Assembly: GCA_029204225.1 (NCBI GenBank)
Contig: CM055096.1
Coordinates: 43,879,967-43,943,966, forward strand
DNA: 64,000 nucleotides
Direction: 5' to 3'
DNA from: Diphasiastrum complanatum
Taxonomy: Eukaryota; Streptophyta; Lycopodiopsida; Lycopodiales; Lycopodiaceae
Shown here: positions 46,211 to 56,882 of the stretch, in pieces
How the letters are laid out: each line of letters opens with the position of its first letter
Numbering within the stretch: the first letter of the stretch is position 1
Translations under genes and position numbers: made by a program
The notes under the pieces: generated by a model
Seen by the model: the letters and a program-made list of their open reading frames with translations, nothing else
Told to the model about the DNA's origin: nothing
Databases searched by the model: none

Positions 46211-47637
46211 TTAAAGAATCAAAACCATTTGTTTATGGACCCGGTTAGTCACAAGTGGGGTATTTAACTCGGTAGGGGCAAGGGTATCGGGGGCGTGCAT
46301 CAGTAGCTCACACTCAAGATCTTCAATGTCTCTGGTGCGGTGAGTTTTCAGCTTTTTGATTGCTGCCCGAACCAAGTCAGGGGTGAAGAAGGTGAAGTCT
46401 GAAGGTCGAGGAGAGATGGAGATGGGCATATCAGTGGGTATAGTGTAAAGCTGGGTAGCATAGTCGGTCCAAATATGTAAATTGTCTAGAAGAGGGGGAG
46501 GGGCACGAGGGATAAACTCACGCCAAAAGGCACCAGAGGAGGAGCTGTGAAGGAGGTTCACAAGACGGTTTCCTTCGGAGTCGTCATAGGCACGTTTTTT
46601 GCGACGGAGTGTGCGGTTGTACAATTGTTGTGAAGAGCGGAGGAGATGGCGAGCGTGGAAACGAGCATGTGTAACAGAGTGGTGAAGGGATTGGCATTCC
46701 GCATCATACCACGGTGGGTGGAAAGGTCGTGACGATCGAGGATGGACTGGTTTGTGTTTATGAGGTTTAGAGGTGAAAGCCAAAGTAGCCGCAGAGTGGA
46801 GACAGGTGGTGAGGAAGGCGGCTTGTGACTCCAGTGATTCACCATGTGGAAAAGAGTGAAGTAAGGAGGTGAGGGATTCCTGGTAGAGTGGGATAGAGAG
46901 GGGATGGAAGGTGTATTTGGGTGCACGGGGTAGGGTGGTGGACTGGTGTTGAAGTTGTGGTGGTGGGAGGTGGCCAGTAGCAAAGGATAGGAACGAATGA
47001 TCAGAGAGGGTGGTATGGGAGATACGGAAGCTGTGAATGAGAGGAATGGATGACGGTGACCCCATGAGGTAATCAACCACACTATGACCACCACTGTGAG
47101 GGTGACACGTATAGCTGCCAGAGTGAGGTAGGCCACTATAAATGGCTAACTCATGTGCCTCACCAAACTGCAACATGTACTCACCATATGAAGTAATAGG
47201 TCCCTGTCCATCATCGGAGATCCTCGTGATCCCCAAGCTGTCACTATCCAGGGCATGAGCTCGTAGCTGATCTGTAGCATCATGGAGCTTTGTCTGTCGT
47301 GAAGCTGTCCGGGCATTAAAATCCCCAGTGAGGAAAATATGCCCCTGCTCTGCAAATCTGATGATATCCACCGAAAGGTCCAAGTAAGGTGAGCCAACAC
47401 CCTCAACAGGAGGACTTTGGAGGAAAATAGCAGGCAACAATGAAGACGTCCCAGTCCAAACCAATAGCCCGTCCTGTGATACGAAGCCAGATATACCGTG
47501 CATGCTCATCATGCCTGACGAACTCAAACATCTGATGAAGGGACTCTCTGTAGAGACAAGCCACTCCTCCCGAACCACAGCCACTGGCTGATCTAGTCTC
47601 AGATCTGTATACTGAATCCCATCTGACCGCATTGGGG
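46211..47637 (-). pseudogene. LINE fragment, endonuclease and linker, one long frame
   Basis: The frame 47632-46211 (473 codons) includes LTGDFNARTASRQTKL, the catalytic SVVDYLMGSP and LSDHSFLSF boxes of the EEP endonuclease, the linker SGAFWREFIPRAPPPLLDN and the start of RT (AAIKKLKTHRTRDIEDLE). The N-terminus is frameshifted (WDSVYRSETRSASG in the frame 47783-47403), and RT is cut off at about 46260. It is more diverged from the other two LINE copies than they are from each other. Confidence 0.85.
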
Positions 47638-48246
47638 ATTTTTCTGGATAGGCAGATCATTACATTATTCATATGGAGCGTTATGATCTTATCCTTGGTG
47701 CTGATTGGTTTGCATCTCTTGGAGCCGTTACATTGGACTTGACACAGCAGACATTGACATTTGTACATGATGCAGTTACACACTCACTTGTTGGCATTGA
47801 TTCTCAAGGAGACTTCCAGTTGATTACTGGGAAGCAGTTTATTCGCAGCCTGCCGAAGGCTCATTGTGCAGCCTTATTATGCTTATCATTCTACTTCTGA
47901 TGGGCAGTCTGAGGTCCTTAACAGGATCCTTGAGGATTATTTACGCCATTTTGTTACTCCTTCAGGGAAGTATTGGGATCAACATTTATGTTTAGCAGAG
48001 TAGAGCTATAATAGCTCTGTTAGTACTAGCACAGGTGTCTCACCATTTTTATTATCTCATGGGTATGCACCTCTTTTACCTGGCATTCCTCTCCCTCCTG
48101 AGGATACACCTATCACACTTGCATCTTTTCTATCAAGTGCTCGAGAGCTTATTACCCGGGCCAGTTCTCATTTACAGCATGTTCAGCAGCGTTATCAGAC
48201 CTCAGTTGATCGTCACCGCCGCCATGTTGAGTTTTAGCTTGGAGAT

Positions 48247-48732
48247 ATGGTTTATCTACGCCTACGGTTTGCACGTCATCATTTTGTCCAGGGCCATGCT
48301 TCTACTGAGAAGCTTGCACCACGTTATTATGGGCCTTATCGCATTTTGGAGGTTCTTAGTCCAGTTACATATCGCTTACAGCTTCCTGCCTCCGCACGCG
48401 CCTGTGATGCATTCCATGTCAATTTATTACGTGCTGCTATTGAGGATGACGCTCCTTGTGATGCTGAGTTTTCTACTGCTCCAGAGTTATTTCCATTTTT
48501 ACCTGCTGTTATATTACAGGTTCGTCTATACCATAGTCGACGCCGCCGACAAATTCAGTTTTTGGTCCAGTGGGATGGTCGTCCTATTGAGGAGGCCACA
48601 TGGGAGCCTATTGATGTCTTTTATCATACACCATCACTTGCGGATCAGGCTCGTGCTCTTGCTGCACTTGTTGATTCCTCTACATCAGATGTTGTTCTAG
48701 CTGTTGATGCACCAGGGCTTGCTGCTACTTGA
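48247..48732 (+). pseudogene. Gypsy integrase C-terminus with chromodomain
   Basis: 161 codons: [35 protein letters not shown] and the chromodomain [17 protein letters not shown], ending in TGA at 48730. It is the cleanest copy of this domain in the window and gives the reference for the others. The integrase core is only partial upstream (47890-48240). Confidence 0.9.
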
Positions 48733-48779
48733 TCCAAATTCTTTTCGGCAGTTGGGTCTTTTTCTTTTGTGCCAGGGAG

Positions 48780-49222
48780 AGTTATGGACTCGGCTCATTA
48801 CATTCGCCGCGTCCATTTACATTTACTTTACTTTATGCATAAGCAGGCCTTGGGCCCTTTTTTATTCATTAGTGACACTTAGACTATATCGTTGGCCTTT
48901 GGCCTTATTATTCATTATTAGGCCATTTGGACATATTACTGGAGAGTGGGGGCCTTCTTGGAGGGCGCACTATTTTCCCTCCCAGTTGGGCCCTAGCCAC
49001 CGGAAGCTTCCTTTTAGGGCTTCCTCTTGGCTATAAGTAGGGAAACTGTGTCATTTGTTATTCAGCTGATGATATTGATCTCTCTCTTTAGTCTCCTTAA
49101 TCTCTCTCTTTCCTGCTTTCTAGGGTTAAGTCTTGCTTATGTGCTGCTTTCATAGCTTAAGTCTTGCTTATGTGATGCTTTCATAGCTTAGCTCTAGATC
49201 AGCTGTGGCTCTATTCGTAACT
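48780..49222 (+). repeat. 3' LTR of the gypsy fragment 47638-49222
   Basis: 443 bp from AGTTATGGACTCGG to TATTCGTAACT. TATA-like ctataagtaggg is at about 49030-49041, and a pyrimidine-rich leader (tctctctttagtctcc) follows. It lies next to minus-strand gypsy sequence of another family at 49223. Confidence 0.92.
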
Positions 49223-51062
49223 CTTTGACCATCTGGCCTTACAACTCCTAAGGTCGACCGCATCGTTAATATACCTTTACGCTTGATGGTCAGTACCTAT
49301 GGTAAACTAGGAGCCATACAAATAATGTCTCCAAACTTTCAGGGCATGAATCACAGCAAAAAGCTCCTTGTCGTAGGTGGAATACCGCCTTCGAGCAGGA
49401 TCTAACTTTTTGCTTTCAAAAGCAACCGGCCTACCATCCTGATATAGGACTGCACCTATAGCATAGTCATTGGCATCCGTCTCAAGCACATACAGCTTGT
49501 TAGAATCCACTATGTGTAGAATGGGTGCTGTAGTTACAGAGTATTTGAGGTTCTCAAAACTCTAATTCAACTCTTCAGTCCAATTAACCAAAGGACTGAA
49601 CTTATTGTGCTGGCTAACTCTTATAGCCCCTCTGAGGATATTCGTCAAGGCCAATGCAGATAAATCTACGAAAAAACCATGTAAAGCCCAAAAAGGACTT
49701 AACCTAACGGATGGTTTTAGGAATAGGCCATTCACGTACCTGTCGGACTTTATTTGGGTCAATTTCCAACCCATGGTCCGAAATAATGTGACCAAGGTAA
49801 AGTAACCTCTTCTCGAAGAACACACATTTGGACTCCTTGGCAAAAAGCTTCTCCTATCTAAGTAACTTTAAGACAGTCCTGAGATGCTCCTCATGCTCCT
49901 CTGGAGTCCTACTATAGATGAGAATATCATCTAAGTAAATTATCACAAACTTTCTTAGATATGGACGAAGAAGATTGTTCACCATCTGCTGGAAAGTCGC
50001 TGGAGCATTTGTCAAGCCAAATGGTAAAACCAGAAACTCATAATGGCCGTACCTAGTTCTAAACCCGGTTTTTTCAACATCCTCAGTCTTTATGCGAATC
50101 TGATGATACCCTGATCTCAAATCGATTTTGGTGAAAAACTTTGCACAATGTAATCGATCAAGCAGCTCATCCATTCGCGGTTAAGAATAACAGTTTTTGA
50201 TCGTTAACTTGTTTAATTTCTTAAATTCCACACAAAGATGAGTACCTCTGTCTTTTTTATCAACAAGGAGCACAGGTGCCCCCCAAGGAGATTTAGTAGG
50301 CCTTACATGGCCTATCTTAAGGTAATTTTGCAGTTGCCTATAAACTTCATCCTCTTCAGTAGTTCTCATCCTATATGGATACAGTGATATAGGAGAACTA
50401 CCAGGAATCAATTTAATACCATGGTCAACACCCCAAGAGGGGGGAAGACCCTCAGAAAGCTGATCAGGAAACAGATCGTCTAATTTTTGCCTGATTTTCC
50501 TAAAGATTTCACCTTCTAGTGAGTTTTCCTACTTCAGGTTATTAGACATTAATTCCATTTGGAGATTGTAAAATTGCAAACTACATTCTTCATGGTAAGT
50601 AAAATCATTTTTTAACCAATACAAGTAACAGTTACAATAAACAATATCCATACATTTAACTGATCTTGGAGCAGAAAGCATATACGAGAAGAAATATCAA
50701 CATTTCCATTCAATTCTAAGTGAGCCGTTATGCAAGAACGACAAACTGTGAGTTACATAGTTTTTCTTCATAGACTCGTTCCTCTCATAGAACAACTACT
50801 TACAAGTATTACATCTACCGTATCTAGATTCATAATGTGAAAGTCTAAATTATCCTTGTAGGTTTGAATTTGAATCGGTAGATGGGACTATTCGGACCCA
50901 AACTTGGGTTTCCACTCCTGTTGCTAGCTTCACTGTGTAACAGTGGTCACTTTGCCTTGTTTCCACCCTTAGCTTCTGCAAAAAATTAGTGTTAATAAAA
51001 TTGTGTGAAACCATCATCAAATAAAACTGTTACGGCTTGGCCACCCACAACCCCCTTCATCC
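49223..51062 (-). pseudogene. Second gypsy family: protease, RT, RNase H fragments
   Basis: Minus strand: an aspartic-protease remnant at about 51060-50880 (VVGGQAVTVLFDDG, one-base frameshift, then NFINTNFLQKLRVETRQ), RT 50411-50181 ([20 protein letters not shown]) and 50174-49854 ([33 protein letters not shown] with YLDD), and RNase H 49510-49307 (LETDANDYAIGAVLYQDGRP). Stops separate the parts. YLDD and the sequence differ clearly from the chromodomain family (YFDD). No LTR was found. Confidence 0.85.
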
Positions 51063-51375
51063 GAATGAGGTCGTGAGGACCAAAAACAGTTGTGTTAGAA
51101 CAACAATGCTCACACAAAGAATTACCAGCAAACGAAAGATCAATACTAGATATGCTAGAGTTACCTGGCGTCTGATATGGTCAGGTAGCAACGAGGAAGT
51201 GGGAAGGGCCAGCGAGGACTGGACAGGCAGCGAGGGAAGGGCCAGCGAGGTAAGGTCAGGCAGCGAGGGGGTGGGGAGGGCAAGCGAGGGGGCAGGAGAG
51301 ATAGAGGTAGACAACGAGGCATAGGAGGGGAGCGAGGGCTCCCCTTTTTCTTGGCCATGGAGCTTGGGTGGGGCG

Positions 51376-51377
<2 letters not shown>
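51063..51377. other. GC-rich purine stretch beside the GA microsatellite
   Basis: A stretch of loosely repeated gccagcgagg / ggcagcgagg words at 51200-51300. Open frames on both strands here are low-complexity. It probably belongs to the target site or flank of the LINE. Confidence 0.4.

Positions 51378-51455
<78 letters not shown>
51378..51455. repeat. (GA)n microsatellite at the 3' end of a LINE
   Basis: About 39 GA units. On the LINE's strand this is (TC)n following AATAAAGC and TTTCTTCTTTCTTC, so it stands where a LINE tail would be. Confidence 0.95.
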
Positions 51456-51458
<3 letters not shown>

Positions 51459-51620
51459 AAGAAGAAAGCTTTATTAATGTCTTTTCCATGTCAAAAGGCA
51501 TATAAGACTAATGAGGTACATGTCAAGTGTGTAGTAACCATAGGAGCACATAGAACGTCTCCAAAACTGAAATAAAGAAAACAACTAGTATCAACTAAAT
51601 AGACAAGTAGTCATCTGTGA

Positions 51621-53792
51621 TCAAGATGTCAAGTCTGTGCTGCTACTGGTGGTGGTGTTGTAGAAAGAAGTAATGCGAGCCGCAACATGAGAAGGCGTTG
51701 GAGCCCGTTGGTGTCGTCTATGAGCATGAGCGTGTGTAGTATGTCTCTGTCTTTGTATATGAGGTCTGGCTATCCTGGCAGTATGGGTAGTACACCGTCT
51801 CTGATCTCTGTGGGCATGTAGGCGGCTGTCATCCTCGTCGTCGTAGTCACGTGATCTCCGTCTAGTAAAGAATGAAGTGATCAATGACTGAGAGGTAAGG
51901 TGCTGGGATGTCCCGTGTAGATCTCTCTCCAATATGAACATCTCATGTACCATCAACGCGACACACCGTGGGTCCTCATAGGCTATGAGAGAACGTAGAG
52001 TGGTAGGTATGTCTCGAAACAAGCAGTGATATCTCCCTTTGATCTCATAATATACCGGGCATCTGAAGATAAAATGCTCCTCAGACTCCACCTCGTCGAG
52101 AGAGCACAACTGGCAAATCCGCTCCTCTCTGGGAATACCATGGAACCTCCCCGTCTCAATAGCTAGCTGGTGAGAAGACACCCTGAGCTGTCCCAGTGTG
52201 AATCTGAGGCAATGTGATAGCCCTGAATCTAAGTAGCGTGGCATGACTGGGTTCCCTGATACATCTACCTCCCAAAAGTAGGTCCGGTAGAAATCTGTCT
52301 TAACTCCTAACTGGCTGCTCCAAGTTCGCTCTAGGTATGCTCGATAGAGAAATCGTCTGATATACTGATGGGTACCCGAGGGAAGCGCAGTGATGGAGAT
52401 ACCAAATGACTCAAATAGGAGGTGAGATGCCTGAGAGAACCATGATAGTCTATAGCCCTGATCATGAAGGCCCTGTGAGGATGATAGTGCAATCTGTATG
52501 TATCGTCTGTCTATCTCTGGCAGTGCCTGTATCCTCTGAATATAGGTAATGAGCTGAAGAGCTGTCTCGATCTGTATAGGTGGAACTGCAAACTCGGCCA
52601 AAAGAATCTCATGTGGGACAAAAGGCTTCGCTCGAATCAAACGAGCTAGCATGGTGGTCTGTAATCGTGAAAGGCTGGTGCCTGTGCACCATGCCTCTGC
52701 CACACATAGAGCCGTGGGGGTGACAATGGTATCAAAGAGGCGGCCCTTATTGCGAGCATCCTGGATGGACTTCCGAAAACAGAATTGCTCTAGCTGAACA
52801 AGGGAGGCATGCCCCTTCCCCAGTCGAGTGGTAGCGGCCTGTCTCATACTAAAAGTAGGACCCGAGAAAAGGATTCCTAGGTACGTACAAGAAGGGACCA
52901 CCTCTAGAATGTGTCCATTAAAAGTAAACTCCTGTCGCTGCATGAATGCTTGAGAAGTGTTGAAGACCATAACCTTGGTCTTCCCAAGGTTCACCCCTAG
53001 GCCCCATCTGGTGCAAAATGCATGTAAGCAATCCAACTGTCGCTGCAAACCCTCTTTGGTCGGTGAGACCAATACCACGTCATCGGCATAAAGAAGGATA
53101 GCAATCAAGATGTCCCCGAGCCTACAACCCGTACCACCACACTGTGTAATGACTCGCTCCAACTCATCAATGTACAAGCCAAAGAGGACCGGTGAGAGGG
53201 AGCAACCCTGCTTCACCCCAATAGTGCTCCAGATATGATCAAATATGCCACTGCTATGCCGGAAACATCCTAGGATGCGCTCATAAAGTGCCATCACAGC
53301 AAGAATGATGTCAGTGGAGAAGCCTAGGTCCCGGAGTCTCTGAATGAGCAATGACCGAGGAACAGAATCAAAGGCTTTCCTGAAGTCCACAAAACAACAG
53401 TAAACCCTCTCTTTCCTGTGCTTAGCCTCCTCAATCAAGGCCCGTAATGTGAAGATGTGATCTGTAGTAGAGTCATGGGCCCGAAAACCTGCCTGACCCA
53501 TAGCATGTAGACTCCTGGTCTCCGCCTCTGAACTCACAACAGACTGAAGTATAGTACCATACAGCTTTGCCAGGACATGCCCAATCATGATAGTGCGGTA
53601 ATTACTCGGAACCATGGGGTAGATGATGTTAGTGCACCAAGATGATGGGAAACCAAAAACAACTGCGGAATAAAGAAGAGTGGCTATGGTGGGGGCGAGT
53701 AAGTCAGACGCATGGGAAAGGACTTCAGACTCGAGGTCTTCAATATCTCTGGCTTTATGGGATTTCATCTTCTTAATGGCTGCAAGGACCAT
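51621..53792 (-). CDS. LINE reverse transcriptase with C-terminal zinc finger
   Basis: 723 codons. It begins within the linker before RT (MVLAAIKKMKSHKARDIEDL), then CCFVDFRKAFDSVPRSLLIQ (motif A, catalytic Asp), GVKQGCSLSPVLFGLYIDEL (motif B) and LLYADDVVLVSPTKEG (motif C YADD, both aspartates present). The C-terminus has a zinc-finger of the RVT type (CQLCSLDEVESEEHFIFRC) and ends in an Arg/His-rich tail (THAHAHRRHQRA). It would reverse-transcribe LINE RNA at a nicked target. The first Met is inside the ORF2 polyprotein and is not the true start; upstream frames are shifted. Confidence 0.92.
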   Translation of the reverse strand: MVLAAIKKMKSHKARDIEDLESEVLSHASDLLAPTIATLLYSAVVFGFPSSWCTNIIYPMVPSNYRTIMIGHVLAKLYGTILQSVVSSEAETRSLHAMGQAGFRAHDSTTDHIFTLRALIEEAKHRKERVYCCFVDFRKAFDSVPRSLLIQRLRDLGFSTDIILAVMALYERILGCFRHSSGIFDHIWSTIGVKQGCSLSPVLFGLYIDELERVITQCGGTGCRLGDILIAILLYADDVVLVSPTKEGLQRQLDCLHAFCTRWGLGVNLGKTKVMVFNTSQAFMQRQEFTFNGHILEVVPSCTYLGILFSGPTFSMRQAATTRLGKGHASLVQLEQFCFRKSIQDARNKGRLFDTIVTPTALCVAEAWCTGTSLSRLQTTMLARLIRAKPFVPHEILLAEFAVPPIQIETALQLITYIQRIQALPEIDRRYIQIALSSSQGLHDQGYRLSWFSQASHLLFESFGISITALPSGTHQYIRRFLYRAYLERTWSSQLGVKTDFYRTYFWEVDVSGNPVMPRYLDSGLSHCLRFTLGQLRVSSHQLAIETGRFHGIPREERICQLCSLDEVESEEHFIFRCPVYYEIKGRYHCLFRDIPTTLRSLIAYEDPRCVALMVHEMFILERDLHGTSQHLTSQSLITSFFTRRRSRDYDDEDDSRLHAHRDQRRCTTHTARIARPHIQRQRHTTHAHAHRRHQRAPTPSHVAARITSFYNTTTSSSTDLTS

Positions 53793-55228
53793 ATCAGATG
53801 TGAAAAAGGAGAACTCAGATGGTCGTGGGGATATAGAGATGGGTGAGTCAGTGGGGATGGTATACAGACTAGTGGCATAAGCAGTCCAAATGCGTCTTCC
53901 AAGAGAGGTGCTGGAGAGCGGGGAATGAACTCACGCCAAAAAGCGCCCGAAGAAGAACTGAAAAGAAGGTCAACCAGACGTTTCCCTTCAGAATTATCAT
54001 AGGCACGCTTTTTACGACGGAGAACACGGTGGTAAGAGCGACGGAACGATCGAAGTAAATGTGGAGCATGGCTACGTGAATAGGTTACTGACTGATGAAG
54101 AGAACGACATTCAGTATCGTACCAAGGAGGGTGCAATGGGCGAGGTTTGCGTCGAGTGTTACTGGGATGGGGTTTGGTATGGAAGGTTAGAGCGGCAGTG
54201 TGGAGAGAGGTGGTGAGAAAAGCAGCTTGGATGTCGATTGGACTATTATGAGGGAAGGAATGTAAAAGTGAAGCCAAGGACTGCTGGTATAGTGGTATGT
54301 AGATGGGGTCAAATGTGTATCGGGGTGATCGGGCAAGCATGGGTGACAGAGGTGGGTGAGTGGGGAGAAAGTGACCGATATCGAAGAGAGGAAGGAATGA
54401 TCAGAAAGGGTGGTGGAGAAGACACGGAAATCATAGATGATGGGTACAAAGGATGGTGACCCCATGAGATAGTCAACGACACTATGTCCTCCACTGTGGG
54501 GATGGCACGTATATCTGTCTGAATGTGGCCAGCAGGGTAAGCCATTATAAATGGCTAGCTCATGTGCCTCTCCAAACTGTAATAAATGCTCACCATATGG
54601 AGTAGTAGTTCCCAAACTGTCCGCAGAAGTCCTGATAACTCCAAGCATATCACTGTCAAGGGCACGAACACGAAGCTGATCTGTGGTGTCAAAGAACTCG
54701 GTCTGTCGCGAAGATGTCCGGGCATTAAAATCCCCCGTGAGGAGAATATGCCCCCACTCTGCAAATTTGATAATATCCGGTGAGAGGTCCTAATATGGAG
54801 ATCCGATACCCTCAACAAAAGATGAGGACTCTGGTGGAAAATAACACGCTGCAATAAAAAGATCTCTGTCCATAACCAATATCTTGGCCCACAATGCGAG
54901 TCCATATATATCGGGCATGCTTGTCATGTCTGATGAAGTCGAGGCTCGAGTGAAGAGACTCTTTGTATAAGCATGCGACCCCTCCTGAACCACGACCATT
55001 GGCAGATCTAGTCTCTCGTCGAAATACTGAGTCCCATCTATATCCGGGAAAAGAGGGAAGTCCTCGCTTTGGGCTTTCGTGTGTCTCCATAAAGAATAGT
55101 ACATCTCGGCCAGTGATAAAATCAACCAGGTCCCCTGCAGTGGAAGATGAATGTATGCCGGCACAGTTCCACACTCCGATCCGAAGGTGGTGTGGAAGGG
55201 GCCCCGGGGTGCTCCCAACCCCGGGCAC
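53765..55228 (-). pseudogene. LINE ORF2 endonuclease (frameshifted)
   Basis: Three frames: 55228-54812 starts [20 protein letters not shown] and has [20 protein letters not shown] (ETH box); then CYFPPES and [16 protein letters not shown] continue in the frame ending at 54187 with SVVDYLMGSP; then [16 protein letters not shown] and SGAFWREFIPRSP in the frame ending at 53765. The EEP fold nicks target DNA. At least three frame changes (about 54860, 54350, 53880) inactivate it. Confidence 0.85.
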
Positions 55229-55237
55229 CCCAAATCC

Positions 55238-56132
55238 CTAACTATGGGATCCATCACGAGCGTTGTCCAAACGACGCACTCGTCCATCTCTATATATGAC
55301 TCGTATGCCTGACTCCTTAGCCTCCTGAAAGACCTTACGCCTCTCTTCCACCTGAATGTAGGTAAGATCATCATCCATAAAAATGGTGGAGCCGTGAAGC
55401 TTAGCTCTACATCGCAAAGTGTCCCGTCTGGTAGCCAAGGAGGTGAAGCGGATGATCAATGTGGCTGTATCTCTGGTAGTCCTCCATGCCGTGTCTAGAC
55501 CGTTTGTCTGATGTCCTAGCGTGGTATCCAATAAGCGAGTGGCCTCTACTATAGCATCCTGCGTATCTGGAATCCCTCTTACCCTAACGTTGAGCGCCTT
55601 TTGCGCCCGAGATTTCTCTTCTTGGATAGTGGCTAAGATGACTGATGTAATAACTCTTGTATCATAGTGGTGGTAGACTCGGAGGCCTGTTTGTTGCCGA
55701 TTGCTTGCTCCAAATGTGTGATCTTGGACTGCATCATTTCCCTTTCCGTAATCAGCATTGCGACCGTTTCCTTCAGCTGTAAGATTTCTAGAAATCAGAT
55801 CTGAACTGATCCTCTTGCCAAGAAGAGAACAATTCAGTGGATTTTGATGGAGTATAGGGGATGGGAGCCGTTTCTTGATTGGACGAAGAAGAAGAAGTGG
55901 CAGTAGGTTTGGGGATCCGGAGCAGGCCAGCATTAGAAGTTGGAACAGTGGGCTTTGGAATAGAAGCGGCAGTGTCATCGGCAATGGCGGAAGTGGCAAC
56001 GGCAGTAGCAGAAGCGGCAGTGGCAGCGGCGGGAGGTGCAGCCTGCGTGGCAGGCTGATGGGCTGCCACGCAGGCAGCAGATTCTGCCACGCAGGCAAGC
56101 ACCGCCTGCATGGCATCCTGTAGTGTTGCCAT
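55238..56132 (-). pseudogene. LINE ORF1: Ala-rich start, coiled coil, RRM-like domain (frameshifted)
   Basis: The start frame (56132, MATLQDAMQAVLACVAESAA) is Ala/Pro-rich. After QFRSDF* the reading shifts to EILQLKETVAMLITEREMMQ, a coiled coil with heptads (about 55785-55630). A second shift leads to NVRVRGIPDTQDAIVEATRL and FMDDDLTYIQVEERRKVFQ, an L1 ORF1-like RRM and C-terminal domain that chaperones the LINE RNA. It ends 10 bp before the endonuclease frame, so ORF1 and ORF2 are close. Confidence 0.8.
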
Positions 56133-56260
56133 GTAGGCAGGCGCAGCCTACGTGGCAGTCAGCGTTGCCACGCAGAGAGCCTGCGTGGCAGGGGAGCGTG
56201 GAGGATGTGCGGAAGGGGGGCGTGGAGGCTGCGTGGCAGCAGGGGGTGAGCGGGACTTGC
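56036..56260. repeat. Cluster of TGCCACGCAGGC-type words in both orientations
   Basis: About ten copies of TGCCACGCAGGC or its complement GCCTGCGTGGCA, some with one change (tgccatgtaggc, gcctacgtggca), lie within 225 bp. The alternating orientation allows strong hairpins. It covers the N-terminal Ala-rich part and leader of LINE ORF1. Confidence 0.9.
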
Positions 56261-56345
56261 GAGGAGGCATGGTAGATGGGTGCTGGAGCAGATCGTTGGG
56301 GGAGAAAGAGGTGCGGACCAGGGCAGGGCAGGGCAGTCAGGGCTG

Positions 56346-56405
56346 ACCACTCTGTTGGCTCTGATACCACTCTATTGGCTCTGATACCACTCTGTTGGCT
56401 CTGAC
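56346..56405 (-). repeat. Three 20-bp tandem repeats containing a tRNA-primer-site-like word
   Basis: The unit accactctgttggctctgat occurs at 56346, 56366 and 56386 (the middle one with 'ctatt', the third ending ctgac). On the LINE strand the first two junctions and the preceding unit read TGGTATCAGAGCC, exactly the initiator-tRNA primer site of the LTR elements here, followed by AAYAGAG. Confidence 0.9.
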
Positions 56406-56451
56406 CCGTGGAGCACCATCGCTGAGAGAGAGAGGGAGGGCGCCAATCGCT

Positions 56452-56453
<2 letters not shown>

Positions 56454-56500
<47 letters not shown>
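56454..56500. repeat. (GA)n microsatellite at the 5' end of the LINE
   Basis: About 23 GA units directly beside the 5' end of the LINE. A smaller purine run (gagagagagagggaggg) is at 56424-56440. Confidence 0.95.
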
Positions 56501-56502
<2 letters not shown>

Positions 56503-56735
56503 CTGTGATGAAAACAAACAGCAGCACTGTGGATCAGTGATGGAGTAGAACTATGGAGAGCCCGTAGATCAGCGCTGGATCAGTCCTGGTGGAACGATTT
56601 TGTCAATGGTTCTTGACATTTGCTCTATCATGGATGGACATCCGTGATTAGTTCTGGATGTTCTGGTAATCAGGCACACTGGCTGCAAGAAAACGGGTGC
56701 TCACCCTCAAAGTGAAGGGATGAAGTTGTTAGCTT

Positions 56736-56872
56736 ACACCACCATGGATCAGAGCTGGAGCAGCCACATGGATTGGCGCTGGAGTAGCCACATGGATCAG
56801 CGCTAGAGCAGCATCAGCACGCTGGAGCAGCCACGTGGATTTGAGCTAGAGCAGCATAGTGGATCAGCGCAG
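56736..56872. repeat. Degenerate minisatellite between LINE and gypsy LTR
   Basis: Five or six copies of a unit like agcagccacatggatcagcg plus ctgg or ctag, about 26-32 bp long. Similar words (gatcagcgctggatcag) occur earlier at 56565-56585. It abuts the gypsy LTR at 56883. Confidence 0.8.
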
Positions 56873-56882
56873 AGAGAGAGTG

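Larger units (their letters stand above)
47638..49222 (+). mobile_element. Gypsy fragment: protease end joined to integrase, 3' LTR
   Basis: 47673-47875 encodes [20 protein letters not shown] and GIDSQGDFQLITGKQFIRSL; then at about 47876 the sequence jumps to integrase (STSDGQSEVLNRILEDYLRH), deleting RT and RNase H. Two stops (TAG at about 48001 and 48236) are in the integrase. Chromodomain, purine tract CCAGGGAG and LTR follow. Unlike the filler family, the deletion joint carries no filler, so it is an independent deletion derivative. Confidence 0.85.
51456..56500 (-). mobile_element. Nearly full-length LINE retrotransposon
   Basis: Minus strand: 5' region with TC tract and three 20-bp repeats (56500-56346), ORF1 (56132-55238), ORF2 endonuclease (55228-53870), RT and zinc finger (53792-51621), and a 3' end with AATAAAGC at about 51475-51468. 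It is flanked by GA/TC microsatellites on both sides (51378-51455 and 56454-56500). ORF1 and the endonuclease have frameshifts; RT is open. No RNase H domain is seen. Target duplications were not found. Confidence 0.85.
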
